A stretch of DNA of 32,946 bases from Micromonospora sp. CB01531 (GCF_001905095.1 NZ_LWLS01000024.1:195260-228205); one strand, 5' to 3'. Positions 1 through 8,334 are shown, counted from the stretch's first letter. The notes: a model not told the origin generated them from the letters alone. A program made the numbers and translations.

Positions 1-3
1 GGG

Positions 4-68
4 CAGGCACGGGACTCCCGTCGATCACTGAGCGTAGAGAACTCTGATGATCGATGAACCCGTGCCTG
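4..68 (+). terminator. Nested inverted repeat, possible terminator of a gene to the left
   Basis: A perfect 10-bp inverted repeat (4-13 with 59-68) encloses a second 7-bp repeat (21-27 with 48-54) and is followed directly by four T residues at 68-73. It may end a plus-strand gene lying left of the window. An alternative pairing of 1-6 with 74-79 is possible. No coding sequence is convincing in 1-146. Confidence 0.35.
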
Positions 69-146
69 TTTTGCTGCCCCGGGTGCCTACCTATCCAGAT
101 CTTGACCTATCGCCGGTCGCTCTAAGGCGAGTTCCCGCGAGTGACG

Positions 147-188
147 ACGCCAGGACGGCTCATGCGTTTGCCTGAGCCGTCCTGGCGT
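147..188 (-). terminator. Stem-loop terminator after the gamma-glutamyltransferase gene
   Basis: A perfect 16-bp inverted repeat (147-162 with 173-188) has a 10-base loop and lies 8 bases past the stop of the minus-strand gene. There is no U-tract, which is common in high-GC actinomycetes. The repeat may also stop transcription arriving from the left. Confidence 0.75.
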
Positions 189-196
189 TCACACCG

Positions 197-1999
197 TCAG
201 TGGCCCGCCCAGCGGCCGACCACCGCAGCCGCGCCGCCGCCCCGGCGTACCGGTTCGGCCGCGACGACCAGCCGGCCGTCCGCCAGGAACTCGATACCAG
301 TCGCGGCGCCGATCTCCTCAGTGGAAGAGAAGGCGTGCCCCGGGGGCAAGCCGTTGCCGTACGCGGCGATGAACGCCGGCTCGGCCTGAGTGCTGGCCCC
401 GTTGCGCTGCGACGCCCGCGGCGCCGCCAGCGCCTCCGGCAAGGTCATCCCCAGGTCGATCCGGTTGACCAGCATCTGCAGGACAGTGGTGATGATCGTC
501 GCGCCGCCGGGTGTGCCGACAGCCAGGAACGGCCGCCCGTCGGCCAGCACGATGGTGGGCGACATCGAGCTGCGGGGGCGCTTGCCCGGTGCGGGCAGGT
601 TCGGGTCGGGCGCGGTGCCCTGGGTCGGCGCGAAGTTGAAGTCGGTCAGCTCGTTGTTGAGCAGGAACCCCCGACCGGGGACCACCATGCCGTTGCCGCC
701 GGTCGCCTCGATGGTCAGCGTGTACTCCACCACGTTGCCCCACCGGTCGGCCACGGTCAGGTTGGTGGTGCTCTTACGGTCGTCGCGGGTGTCGGCGACC
801 GCCGCCGCCGAGCAACCGCCATAGGCACCGTCGGGGACGCCGGGTGCGACCGGCTTGGGCAGCGCCGCCGAGGGAGCGATCTGGCACGCGCGTTCCTTGG
901 CGAACCCGTCGCTGAGCAGTTCCTGGAGCATGCTCTGCCCGGTGTGGTCGCCGACGTAGCGGTTACGGTCGGCGAACGCCAGCGCGCTGGCCTCCAGGTA
1001 GTGGTGCATGGCCTGCGTCGCGGTCATCGACCGCAGGTCGAACTGCTCAAGGATGTTGAGCGCCTCCCCCACCGCGGTGCCGCCGCTCGACGGGGTGGAC
1101 ATGCCGTACACCTCGAAGCCGCGGTAGTCCGACCGGGTGGGCTCGGGGAAACGGGTGCGGTAGCCGGCGAGGTCGGCGGCGGTCATCCCGGCGGGCCGGA
1201 TCGGATACGGCCACGACCCGACCGGCTGCGCCGCCACCGGCGGGTGCTGCACGGTGGCGACCACGTCGCGGCCGACCTCGCCCCGGTAGAACACGTCGGT
1301 GCCCCGCTTGGCGATCAGACGGTACGTCTCGGCGAGGTCCTGGTTGCGGAAGGTGCTGCCGACCGCCGGCGGCTGGCCGCCGGGCAGGTACAGCGCACTG
1401 GTCGAGCTGAACTGCCCGAACGCGGCCTGATTCGCGGCGACCTGGCTGGCGAAGGTCTCGTCGACGGGGAAGCCGTCCTCGGCAACCCGCGCGGCGGGCT
1501 TGAGCATCTGCGAAAGCGACCGGCTGCCCCAGCGGTCCAACGCGTCCTGCCAGGTCAGCAGCGTGCCGGGAACGCCGGCCGACAGCCCGCTGATCCGGGC
1601 CTCGTCGAACCGGTACGGCTGCCCCGTGGCCGGGTTGACGAAGCTGGTCTCGTTCATCGACGCCGGTGCCGCCTCGCGGCCGTCGATGGTGTGCACCCGC
1701 CCGCGCTTCGCGTCGTAGTAGACGAAGAAGCCACCGCCACCGATGCCGGCCGAAAACGGCTCGGTGACGCCGAGGGTCGCGGCGGCGGCGACCGCCGCGT
1801 CGACCGCGTTGCCACCACGTCGCAGCACGTCCAGCCCGACGGCCGTGGCCGCGGCATCCACGGTGGACACCGCGCCCCCGTAACCGACGGCCACCGGCTC
1901 CTTGGGCGGCTCGGCCGGCTTCGCCTGGGCGGGAACCGCGGTCCCGGCCACCAGCGCGCCCAGCGCGATGGTCGTGGTGATGAGGGCTCGAGGTCTCAT
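197..1999 (-). CDS. ggt: Secreted gamma-glutamyltransferase (gamma-glutamyl hydrolase/transpeptidase)
   Basis: This 600-residue protein belongs to the Ntn-hydrolase family that cleaves the gamma-glutamyl bond of glutathione and related compounds and transfers the group to water or amino acids. A Sec signal peptide (about residues 1-26, ending PAQA) predicts export. The family N-terminal motif GGNAVDAAVA and the glycine-rich segment GIGGGG are present. The autoprocessing site that yields the small subunit is at STTNLTVAD, with the predicted nucleophile Thr411. LLNNELTDF and the C-terminal glycine-rich region fit the small subunit. Asn follows the two threonines where the E. coli enzyme has His. 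A GGGGAGAA ribosome site (2003-2010) supports the ATG start. It is a single-gene unit, divergent from the hydrolase gene. The family call is secure; the natural substrate is not known. Confidence 0.95.
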   Translation of the reverse strand: MRPRALITTTIALGALVAGTAVPAQAKPAEPPKEPVAVGYGGAVSTVDAAATAVGLDVLRRGGNAVDAAVAAAATLGVTEPFSAGIGGGGFFVYYDAKRGRVHTIDGREAAPASMNETSFVNPATGQPYRFDEARISGLSAGVPGTLLTWQDALDRWGSRSLSQMLKPAARVAEDGFPVDETFASQVAANQAAFGQFSSTSALYLPGGQPPAVGSTFRNQDLAETYRLIAKRGTDVFYRGEVGRDVVATVQHPPVAAQPVGSWPYPIRPAGMTAADLAGYRTRFPEPTRSDYRGFEVYGMSTPSSGGTAVGEALNILEQFDLRSMTATQAMHHYLEASALAFADRNRYVGDHTGQSMLQELLSDGFAKERACQIAPSAALPKPVAPGVPDGAYGGCSAAAVADTRDDRKSTTNLTVADRWGNVVEYTLTIEATGGNGMVVPGRGFLLNNELTDFNFAPTQGTAPDPNLPAPGKRPRSSMSPTIVLADGRPFLAVGTPGGATIITTVLQMLVNRIDLGMTLPEALAAPRASQRNGASTQAEPAFIAAYGNGLPPGHAFSSTEEIGAATGIEFLADGRLVVAAEPVRRGGGAAAVVGRWAGH

Positions 2000-2249
2000 G
2001 TGTTCTCCCCGATCGGCGTAGGTGGGATTCCTGCCTACCCTCCTCGCCGGGTGTAGGCAACCCGACAGTCGATATTGCGGAGGCCGGGTTCAGCAGCGGC
2101 GGGTCACGGCGCCGGTCTGTCACGATCGCGACTGCACTTCCGTCCGGTCCCCCCGCAGACTACGGTCGCTGTCACCTCGCCAGCGTTCACCCAGGCCGGG
2201 TGTCCGGTCGTTCGTCGCAGTGCTCAACACAGCGGAAAGGGTCGCCGTC
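2000..2249. promoter_or_regulatory. Divergent intergenic region between ggt and the hydrolase gene
   Basis: These 250 bases separate two divergent genes and must hold both promoters. The ribosome sites are visible: GGGGAGAA at 2003-2010 for ggt (minus strand) and GGAAAGG at 2234-2240 for the hydrolase (plus strand). I could not identify convincing -35/-10 pairs or an operator. Confidence 0.4.
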
Positions 2250-3035
2250 ATGACGATCAGCCACAGCAGCGCCGGTGACTCCGACGCCGGTCCGGTCAGC
2301 GTCGGCCACGGCCCGCACAAGGTGCTGGCGCTGCACGGATGGTTCGGGTCGGCGCAGGGTTGGGGCTGGCTGCCCGAGTTGATCGACGCCGAGCGTTTCA
2401 CCTGGGCGTTCCTGGACTACCGCGGGTACGGCACGCGCACGGTGGTCGCGGGCGAGCACACCATCGCCGAGATCTCCCGCGACGCCCTGGACCTCGTCGA
2501 CTCCCTCGGCTGGGACACCTTCTCCGTGGTCGGGCACTCCATGGGCGGCATTGCTGCCCAGCGGGTGCTCGCCGACGCCCCCGGCCGGGTGGAACGCCTC
2601 GTCGGCATCAGCCCGGTCCCGGCCGGTGGGGTGCCCTTCGACCTGCAGGGCTGGGCGCTGTTCGACGGCGCGGCCGCCAACCCAGACAACCGGCGCGCCA
2701 TCATCGACCTCACCACCGGCAACCGGCTGTCCGGCCGCTGGCTGGACGGGATGGTCCGGTTCTCCCTCGATCACTCCACCCCGGCGGCGTTCGGCGCCTA
2801 CCTCACCGCTTGGGCGCGGACCGACTTCACCGACGAGGTGAAGGGCAATCCGGTACCGGCGCTCGCCGTGGTGGGCGAGCACGACCCGGCGCTTGGCGCG
2901 GACACGATGCGCGAGACCTGGATGCGTCACTATCCCAACGCCCGGCTCGAGGTGCTCGCCAACGTGGGGCACTACGCGATGTACGAGACGCCGGTCCGGT
3001 TGACCACGGTGCTCGAGGAGTTTCTCGGGCAGTGA
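2250..3035 (+). CDS. Alpha/beta-fold hydrolase
   Basis: A 261-residue cytoplasmic alpha/beta hydrolase without a signal peptide. The oxyanion-hole motif LHGWFGS lies near the N-terminus. The nucleophile elbow GHSMGG places the catalytic Ser at residue 97, with the acid at Asp212 (GEHDPA) and the base at His241 (NVGHYAM). The reading frame is open far upstream, but the ATG at 2250 has a GGAAAGG ribosome site nine bases before it and is where similarity to the fold begins. The stop overlaps the GTG start of the P450 gene by four bases (GTGA), so the two are probably translationally coupled and may act on the same compound. The family includes esterases, lactonases and C-C hydrolases; the substrate cannot be told from sequence. 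Confidence 0.88.
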   Translation: MTISHSSAGDSDAGPVSVGHGPHKVLALHGWFGSAQGWGWLPELIDAERFTWAFLDYRGYGTRTVVAGEHTIAEISRDALDLVDSLGWDTFSVVGHSMGGIAAQRVLADAPGRVERLVGISPVPAGGVPFDLQGWALFDGAAANPDNRRAIIDLTTGNRLSGRWLDGMVRFSLDHSTPAAFGAYLTAWARTDFTDEVKGNPVPALAVVGEHDPALGADTMRETWMRHYPNARLEVLANVGHYAMYETPVRLTTVLEEFLGQ

Positions 3036-4351
3036 CGGTCGATCCGGCGCCCCTGGTCGACCCCCGCACCTACGTCGACGGCGTCCCGTACCACCTGCTC
3101 GCCACGCTGCGGGCGGCCGGCCCGGTGGCGTGGGTCGAGGAGCCGCCGCTGCTCGGGCTATCCGGCGGGCCGGGCTTCTGGCTGGTGCTCCGGCACGCCG
3201 AGGTGACAGACGTGCTCAAGCAGCCACGGCTCTTCTCGTCCTGGCTCGGCGCCACCCAGATCCGCGACCCGGCCACCCCGGAGGATCTCGGTTACGTGCG
3301 GCGGATGATGCTCAACATGGACCCGCCGGAGCACGGCCGGCTGCGCCGGCCCGTCGCCCGCTCGTTCACCCCGCGCGCGGTCGGCGCGCTGGAGGCGTCG
3401 ATCCGCGCGACCGCGGCGGCGCTCGTCGAGCGTACGTTGGGCGACGCCGACGAGGGGACCTTCGACTTCGCCCGTGATCTCGCGGCCGACCTGCCGCTGC
3501 TCACGCTCGCGGACGTGCTCGGGATGCCGGAGCCCGACCGCTGGCTGCTGTACGACTGGTCGAACCGGGTGATCGGCTTCCAGGATCCGGACCATGCCGG
3601 GTCAGCCGCGTTCGATCCGCGGGCCGGCACCGCCGCGGCCCGCGAGGCCCTGCGGCACCGGCCGGCCCCGGACGCCGACGGCCGGATGCCGGACCCGCGC
3701 ACCCGGGCCGGCATGGCCGACCTCTACGCGTACGCCCACCTGCTGGCTGAGTCGAAGCGCCGCAGCCCGGGACCGGACGTCATGTCCATCCTGCTGGCCC
3801 AGCAGGGGGAAGACCGGCTCTCGGTGGACGAGTTCGAGAACATGTTCTGGCTGTTCGCCGTGGCCGGCAACGAGACGATCCGCAACGGCCTGCCCGGCGC
3901 GATGATCGCCCTGCTGGAGCATCCGGCCGAGATGGCGCGGCTACGCCGGGACCCGGATCTGTTCGACACCGCCGTCGACGAGCTGTTGCGCTGGTGGACG
4001 CCGGTGATGGTGTTCCGGCGCACCGCCACGACGGACACCGCTGTCGCCGGCGTACCGGTTCGGGCCGGGGACAAGGTGGTGGTCTCGTTCGCGTCGGCCA
4101 ACCGGGACGAACGCGTTTTCGCCGATCCCGACCGGCTCGACCTCGCCCGCCACCCGAACCCGCACCTGGTCTTCGGCCACGGACCGCACTTCTGCCTGGG
4201 CGCGCACCTGGCCCGGTGCCAGCTCCGCGCCCTGTTCGAGGCCCTGCTCGCGAACACCGCCAGCATCACGTACGCGGGTCCACCGGCTTACCTGCGCTCG
4301 AACTTCCAGCGCGGTGTGAAGCGCCTGCCGATCCACTGGCGACGCCGCTGA
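3032..4351 (+). CDS. Cytochrome P450
   Basis: A 439-residue soluble bacterial (class I type) P450 monooxygenase. The I-helix oxygen-activation motif is AGNET (residues 278-282), the K-helix ExxR pair is Glu317/Arg320, and the heme-thiolate loop FGHGPHFCLGAHLAR gives the iron ligand Cys388. The segment DPPEHGRLRR is typical of the CYP124/125/142-like and related actinobacterial families. The GTG start overlaps the hydrolase stop by four bases, and the N-terminus (DPRTYVDGVPY) has the usual form. No ferredoxin or ferredoxin reductase gene is adjacent, so electrons must come from partners encoded elsewhere. A role in lipid, terpene or steroid oxidation is possible but not shown. Confidence 0.93.
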   Translation: MTVDPAPLVDPRTYVDGVPYHLLATLRAAGPVAWVEEPPLLGLSGGPGFWLVLRHAEVTDVLKQPRLFSSWLGATQIRDPATPEDLGYVRRMMLNMDPPEHGRLRRPVARSFTPRAVGALEASIRATAAALVERTLGDADEGTFDFARDLAADLPLLTLADVLGMPEPDRWLLYDWSNRVIGFQDPDHAGSAAFDPRAGTAAAREALRHRPAPDADGRMPDPRTRAGMADLYAYAHLLAESKRRSPGPDVMSILLAQQGEDRLSVDEFENMFWLFAVAGNETIRNGLPGAMIALLEHPAEMARLRRDPDLFDTAVDELLRWWTPVMVFRRTATTDTAVAGVPVRAGDKVVVSFASANRDERVFADPDRLDLARHPNPHLVFGHGPHFCLGAHLARCQLRALFEALLANTASITYAGPPAYLRSNFQRGVKRLPIHWRRR

Positions 4352-4389
4352 TCAGGCGCCGGCCGCATCTCGCCGCTGGCCGCTCGACA

Positions 4390-4417
4390 CCGACCCCCGA
4401 GGAGTCGAAGGGGTCGG
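4390..4417 (+). terminator. Possible terminator after the P450 gene
   Basis: An 8-bp perfect inverted repeat (4390-4397 with 4410-4417) with a 12-base loop starts 38 bases after the P450 stop codon. The stem is shorter than the other terminators in this window. Confidence 0.4.
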
Positions 4418-4446
4418 GCTCGCGCCCAATCTCAGCGACCATATCA

Positions 4447-4471
4447 ACTTTCGTCCGGTCGCGACGAAAGT
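4447..4471. promoter_or_regulatory. Inverted repeat, candidate operator
   Basis: Perfect 8-bp arms ACTTTCGT/ACGAAAGT are separated by 9 bases. The repeat lies upstream of the first gene of the exported sugar-processing cluster, next to a less GC-rich stretch. It is not the same sequence as the LacI-type palindrome at 8321. The regulator is unknown. Confidence 0.4.
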
Positions 4472-4737
4472 CGGTGCCGCTGCGGTGAAAGCTATGGACA
4501 TATAGACATTAGTTTTGTACCGTCGGCCGCGTGACCACGTGGTTCGTCGAGGTGAACCGCCATCGGCGACCTGTGCGTGACTGACCGCATGCCGCACCGC
4601 GGACAGCGCTGATCGGCGCCGCGGTCGGCGTCCCACGCGCCGCTCAGCAGTCCCCACCGCCCGGATCGCCCCACTCAGAAGGAACAAAAAGTACGTCCCC
4701 GACCTGCCCCGACCCGTCCCCAGCAAAGGAGAGGCAG

Positions 4738-6849
4738 ATGAAGAGACGACTCTCGCTCGCCGTAGCGGGCCTGGCGACCATCACCCTCGTCGCCACACCA
4801 ACCGTCGCGATGGCCCAGCCGGCCACGGCAGACGCGCCCCCCGAGTCGAGCTTCCAGAAGGTGACCCTCAACGACCACCCGGGCGAGCCGATGGACCTCG
4901 CCGTGCTGCCCGACAGCCGGGTGCTGCACGTGACCCGCCCGGGGGAGGTCTGGCTGCACGACCCCGCCACGGGCCGCAACACCCTGGCCGCGACGCTGGA
5001 CGTCTACCGGCACGACGAAGAGGGCCTTCAGAACGTCGCGATCGATCCCAACTTCGGCAAGGCCGGAAACAACTGGGTCTACCTGTACTACTCCCCACCG
5101 ATGAACACCCCGGTCGACGACCCGTCGACCCCGAACGTCAACGAGGGCGACGCGCCGGCGTGGGGCACCCCCGCCGACTTCGAGCCGTTCAAGGGAGCGA
5201 TCCGGCTCTCCCGGTTCCGGTTGGTCAAGGACAAGCTGGACCTGTCCACCGAGCAGCAGATCCTCGACGTACCGGTCGACCGGGGCATCTGCTGCCACGT
5301 CGGCGGGGACATCGTCTTCGACGCCAAGGGCAACCTGTACCTGTCCACCGGTGACGACACCAACCCGTTCGAGTCGGGCGGCTACACCCCCATCGACGAG
5401 CGTGCCGGCCGCAACCCGGCGTACGACGCGCAGCGCAGCTCGGCCAACACCAACGACCTGCGCGGCAAGATCCTGCGCATCAAGGTACGCGACGGCGGGG
5501 GTTACACCATCCCGGACGGAAACCTCTTCCCGGCGGGCACGCCCAAGACGCGGCCCGAGATCTACCTGATGGGCCTGCGTAACCCGTTCCGGATCGAGTT
5601 CAACCGACAGGCCGACGAGCTGTACGTCGCCGACTACTCGCCGGACGCGGGCGAGGCCGATCCGCAGCGCGGGCCGGCCGGGCAGGGCAAGTGGGCGGTC
5701 GTCCGCAAGGCGGCGAACTACGGCTGGCCCTACTGCGCCACCGCACAGCTGCCGTACGTGGACTACGACTTCGCCACCGGCCGGTCCGGGCAGCCGTTCA
5801 ACTGCTCCGCGCCGATCAACGAGTCCCCGCACAACACCGGCCTGCGCGAGCTGCCGCCGGTGCAGCAGCCGGACGTCTGGTACGGCTACGGCGCCTCTGC
5901 GCAGTTCCCGGAGCTGGGCACGGGCGGCATCGGGCCGATGGCCGGGCCGGCGTACCACTTCTCCTACCCGACCACGCGGGGACGCGCCCCGGTGGCCTGG
6001 CCGGCGTACTACGACGGCATTCCGCTGTTCTACGAGTGGACCCGGGACTACGTGCAGGGCTTCCGCCTGAACTCCGGCGGCGACCTGAGCGGTATTGAGC
6101 GGGTGCTCCCCTCGTTCATCTTCGACAACCCGATGGACCTGGAGTTCGGCCCGGACGGCGCGCTCTACGTGCTCGAGTACGGCGACGGTTTCTTCAGCGA
6201 GAACCCGGACGCGCAGCTGGCCCGGATCGACTACACCGGCTGGAAGGGCAACCACACTCCGGTGCCCCAGGTCTCGGCCACGCCCACCAACGGGCTCGCC
6301 CCGCTGACCGTCACGTTCTCCAGCGAGGGCACGACCGACTACGACGGCGACCGGCTGTCGTACGCGTGGGACTTCGACAACGACGGCAAGGTCGACTCGC
6401 GCGCGGCGAACCCGACGTTCACGTACCAGACGAACGGTCTCTACAACGCCACCGTCAAGGTGAGCGACCCCGGAGGGCTGTCGGCCGCCGCGTCGGTCCG
6501 CGTCGTGGTCGGCAACGCCGAGCCCGTGGTGGAGCTGGTCAAGCCGGTTGCGGGCCAGCCGTTCAAGTTCGGCGACACCGTGCAGTTCGAGGTACGGGTG
6601 ACCGACGACCAGCCGGTGGACTGCGCCCGGGTCAGCGTCACGTACGTCCTCGGCCACGACTCGCACGGCCACCCGCAGACCACCGCCAACGGCTGCACCG
6701 GCTCGATCCAGACGACCGTGCCGTCCGGCCACGACCCGGAGAAGGACAACCTGACCGCCGTGTTCGTGGCGTCCTACACCGATCCCGGCGGCAACGGGCT
6801 GCCCGCCCTGACCGGGTCGGACGAGGTCGTCCTGGTTCCCACGAAGTAG
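4738..6849 (+). CDS. Secreted PQQ-type sugar (glucose/sorbosone) dehydrogenase with PKD domain
   Basis: This 703-residue exported protein has a Sec signal peptide (about 1-26, ending VAMA). Residues 40-500 form a GSDH-type six-bladed propeller, with conserved segments such as CCHVGGDIVFD, STGDDTNPFES, LRGKILRI, GLRNPFRIEF and NYGWPYC. A PKD domain (about 505-590, YAWDFDNDGKVDS) follows, then a C-terminal domain (about 594-703) containing GHDSHGHP and paired cysteines. That C-terminal part recurs in the protein at 8364. The family oxidises sugars or sugar-like compounds outside the membrane, usually with PQQ; cofactor use here is inferred. A strong AAGGAGAGG ribosome site supports the start. 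The next gene begins 19 bases after the stop, so the two are probably one operon. Confidence 0.88.
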   Translation: MKRRLSLAVAGLATITLVATPTVAMAQPATADAPPESSFQKVTLNDHPGEPMDLAVLPDSRVLHVTRPGEVWLHDPATGRNTLAATLDVYRHDEEGLQNVAIDPNFGKAGNNWVYLYYSPPMNTPVDDPSTPNVNEGDAPAWGTPADFEPFKGAIRLSRFRLVKDKLDLSTEQQILDVPVDRGICCHVGGDIVFDAKGNLYLSTGDDTNPFESGGYTPIDERAGRNPAYDAQRSSANTNDLRGKILRIKVRDGGGYTIPDGNLFPAGTPKTRPEIYLMGLRNPFRIEFNRQADELYVADYSPDAGEADPQRGPAGQGKWAVVRKAANYGWPYCATAQLPYVDYDFATGRSGQPFNCSAPINESPHNTGLRELPPVQQPDVWYGYGASAQFPELGTGGIGPMAGPAYHFSYPTTRGRAPVAWPAYYDGIPLFYEWTRDYVQGFRLNSGGDLSGIERVLPSFIFDNPMDLEFGPDGALYVLEYGDGFFSENPDAQLARIDYTGWKGNHTPVPQVSATPTNGLAPLTVTFSSEGTTDYDGDRLSYAWDFDNDGKVDSRAANPTFTYQTNGLYNATVKVSDPGGLSAAASVRVVVGNAEPVVELVKPVAGQPFKFGDTVQFEVRVTDDQPVDCARVSVTYVLGHDSHGHPQTTANGCTGSIQTTVPSGHDPEKDNLTAVFVASYTDPGGNGLPALTGSDEVVLVPTK

Positions 6850-6868
6850 CCACCCAGAAGGAGTCACC

Positions 6869-7816
6869 ATGTGTTACGGATACGACGGGGAGGCTGCGTT
6901 GCGGCGGTCCGTCATGGACCGGCGAAGCCTGCTACGTGGTTCACTGGCGGCGCTGGCCGGTGTCGGGCTCGCGTCGGCGGGGATCGGTGCGACGGCTGCG
7001 ACGGCGACCACCCGCACCACCGGGAGGCAGCACGTTCCGCCGGGCCTCATCAGCATTCAGCTGTGGACGGTGCGCGACGCGTTGTGGGGTGCGCCGGGTT
7101 ACGACACGACCCTGACCCACCTCGCCAAGATCGGCTACCCGAAGGTGGAGCTGGCGCTCGGCTACTTCGGGCGCACCGCCGCCCAGCTGCGTCAGTTCCT
7201 GGACGGCATCGGCATCCGGGCCAGCTCCAGCCACGACGGGATCAGCGGTAACGCCGTCGAACTGGAGCAGAAGATCCAGAACGCGGTCACCCTCGGCCAG
7301 TCGTACATGGTGGTGCCCTACCTGTACTCCGAGCGCGCGGACGAATGGAAGCGCTGGGCGGAGCAGATGAACGTCGAGGCCGCGGCGGCGGCCAGGGCCG
7401 GCCTGCGCTACGGATACCACAACCACGCCCACGAGTTCACGATCGACCTCGGCGGTGGCAAGCGCCCCTGGGACGTGCTGACCGCGGAGCTCGATCCCAA
7501 GCTCGTGCACCTGGAGGTCGACATCTACTGGGCCGTCACCGGCGGCATCAACTCCGGCGACGGCGTGGCCGACCCCGAGGGCTTCACCCTGGACGTCATC
7601 CGCTCCGCGCCGCAGCGTGTCCTGCAATACCACGTCAAGGACCGGCACGCGTCCGACGGCGACATGGCCGACCTGGGCACCGGCATGATCGACTTTGCCC
7701 GGATCTTCCGGGAGCACTCGGTGCAGGAGTACATCGTCGAGAACGACACCCCCGATGTGACGCCGCAGCGGACGGCCGAGATCGGCTACCGCTACCTGCG
7801 CAACGTGCGGTTCTGA
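6869..7816 (+). CDS. Tat-exported sugar phosphate isomerase/epimerase-like TIM barrel
   Basis: The 315-residue protein has a xylose-isomerase-like TIM barrel. Likely metal or catalytic residues are His184/His186 (YHNHAHEF), Glu216 and Asp218 (LEVDIYW), His255 (QYHVKD) and Glu291 (VENDTPD). A twin-arginine signal (DRRSLLRGSLAALAG, about residues 17-31) predicts export of a folded, metal-loaded enzyme. It is preceded by an unusual stretch, CYGYDGEAALRRSV. The ATG at 6869 has an ideal AGAAGGAG ribosome site at 6856-6863, so this stretch is probably translated. Relatives include isomerases, epimerases and enzymes that cleave 3-keto-glycosides or C-glycosides by elimination. An extracellular location argues against a phosphorylated substrate. 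It is the second gene of the 4738 operon and ends before a hairpin. Confidence 0.87.
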   Translation: MCYGYDGEAALRRSVMDRRSLLRGSLAALAGVGLASAGIGATAATATTRTTGRQHVPPGLISIQLWTVRDALWGAPGYDTTLTHLAKIGYPKVELALGYFGRTAAQLRQFLDGIGIRASSSHDGISGNAVELEQKIQNAVTLGQSYMVVPYLYSERADEWKRWAEQMNVEAAAAARAGLRYGYHNHAHEFTIDLGGGKRPWDVLTAELDPKLVHLEVDIYWAVTGGINSGDGVADPEGFTLDVIRSAPQRVLQYHVKDRHASDGDMADLGTGMIDFARIFREHSVQEYIVENDTPDVTPQRTAEIGYRYLRNVRF

Positions 7817-7842
7817 GGAACCCCGGAGAGGAGTGTTGACGG

Positions 7843-7905
7843 ACACCAGGGCCGGCGGGCGGACCAGGCATTCTGCCAATCGGCCGCAACTGCCGGCCCT
7901 GGTGT
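7843..7905 (+). terminator. Stem-loop terminator of the dehydrogenase-isomerase operon
   Basis: A perfect 14-bp inverted repeat (7843-7856 with 7892-7905) encloses a 35-base loop and begins 26 bases after the stop codon. The large loop is unusual, but the position and perfect pairing favour a terminator. Confidence 0.6.
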
Positions 7906-8320
7906 TCACCGCCCACCATGTCGTGGGCAACGAGTTGACCTTTTAAAGCACATATGCGGCGCGGCCAACTCCCTCGACAGAGGGAGCAATTTACTGTGGA
8001 AATGGCAGGACGACAGGGCCGTTCGCGTATTTCTTTTACGCCGTCATGTCGCGGGTTGAAACTGTCGTGGCACTATCGGCAGCCCGCCGCCCCCTGGGAA
8101 TCCGCCGCCCTGCGCGCCGTGTGGCCGCGCCCGCCGGCCAGCGGTGGCGGTGCTGGTCGGAGCACTGACCGGCCGTATGCCGGGTGAGCAACCGCGGATG
8201 GTGCCAGTGGCGGATGGGCTTTCTGGCGAGCCTCATCGCCATCGAGACGACGTCGCAGAAATATGGAGTCGTCTAAATATTGACCCGGCGAAATGGATCT
8301 CGTAGGGTACAAGGAACCGT

Positions 8321-8334
8321 GGAAAGCGCTTTCC
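8321..8334. promoter_or_regulatory. LacI-family-type palindromic operator
   Basis: GGAAAGCGCTTTCC is a perfect 14-bp palindrome with a central CG, the classic form of LacI/GalR-family operators that control sugar-use genes in actinomycetes. It ends 29 bases before the start codon, where a repressor would block transcription. No LacI-type gene is in the window, so the regulator would be encoded elsewhere. Confidence 0.75.

Larger units (their letters stand above)
4352..4737. other. Intergenic region before the first sugar-dehydrogenase gene
   Basis: The region is 386 bases long. It holds a weak hairpin just after the P450 gene, a perfect 8-bp inverted repeat that may be an operator (both listed separately), a less GC-rich stretch around 4490-4520 that probably includes the promoter, and the AAGGAGAGG ribosome site at 4726-4734. 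Open frames here show no coding character. Confidence 0.5.

Noticed and set aside
760..772. Inactive gamma-glutamyltransferase because Asn replaces His after the threonine pair
   Set aside because: The nucleophile Thr411 and the other motifs are intact, and this variation appears compatible with the actinobacterial branch of the family, so loss of activity is not supported.
3032..4351. P450 as part of a polyketide or peptide antibiotic cluster
   Set aside because: No PKS, NRPS or terpene synthase genes are in the window; only a hydrolase accompanies it.
4675..6870. Long minus-strand open frame opposite the sugar dehydrogenase gene
   Set aside because: High-GC sequence gives long antisense frames. 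The translation is low-complexity Val/Arg/Gly-rich with no domain, and the plus-strand product is clearly real.
7954..8187. 77-residue frame in the long intergenic region
   Set aside because: It has no ribosome site, an Arg/Pro-rich translation and no visible domain. A real small protein cannot be excluded but is not supported.
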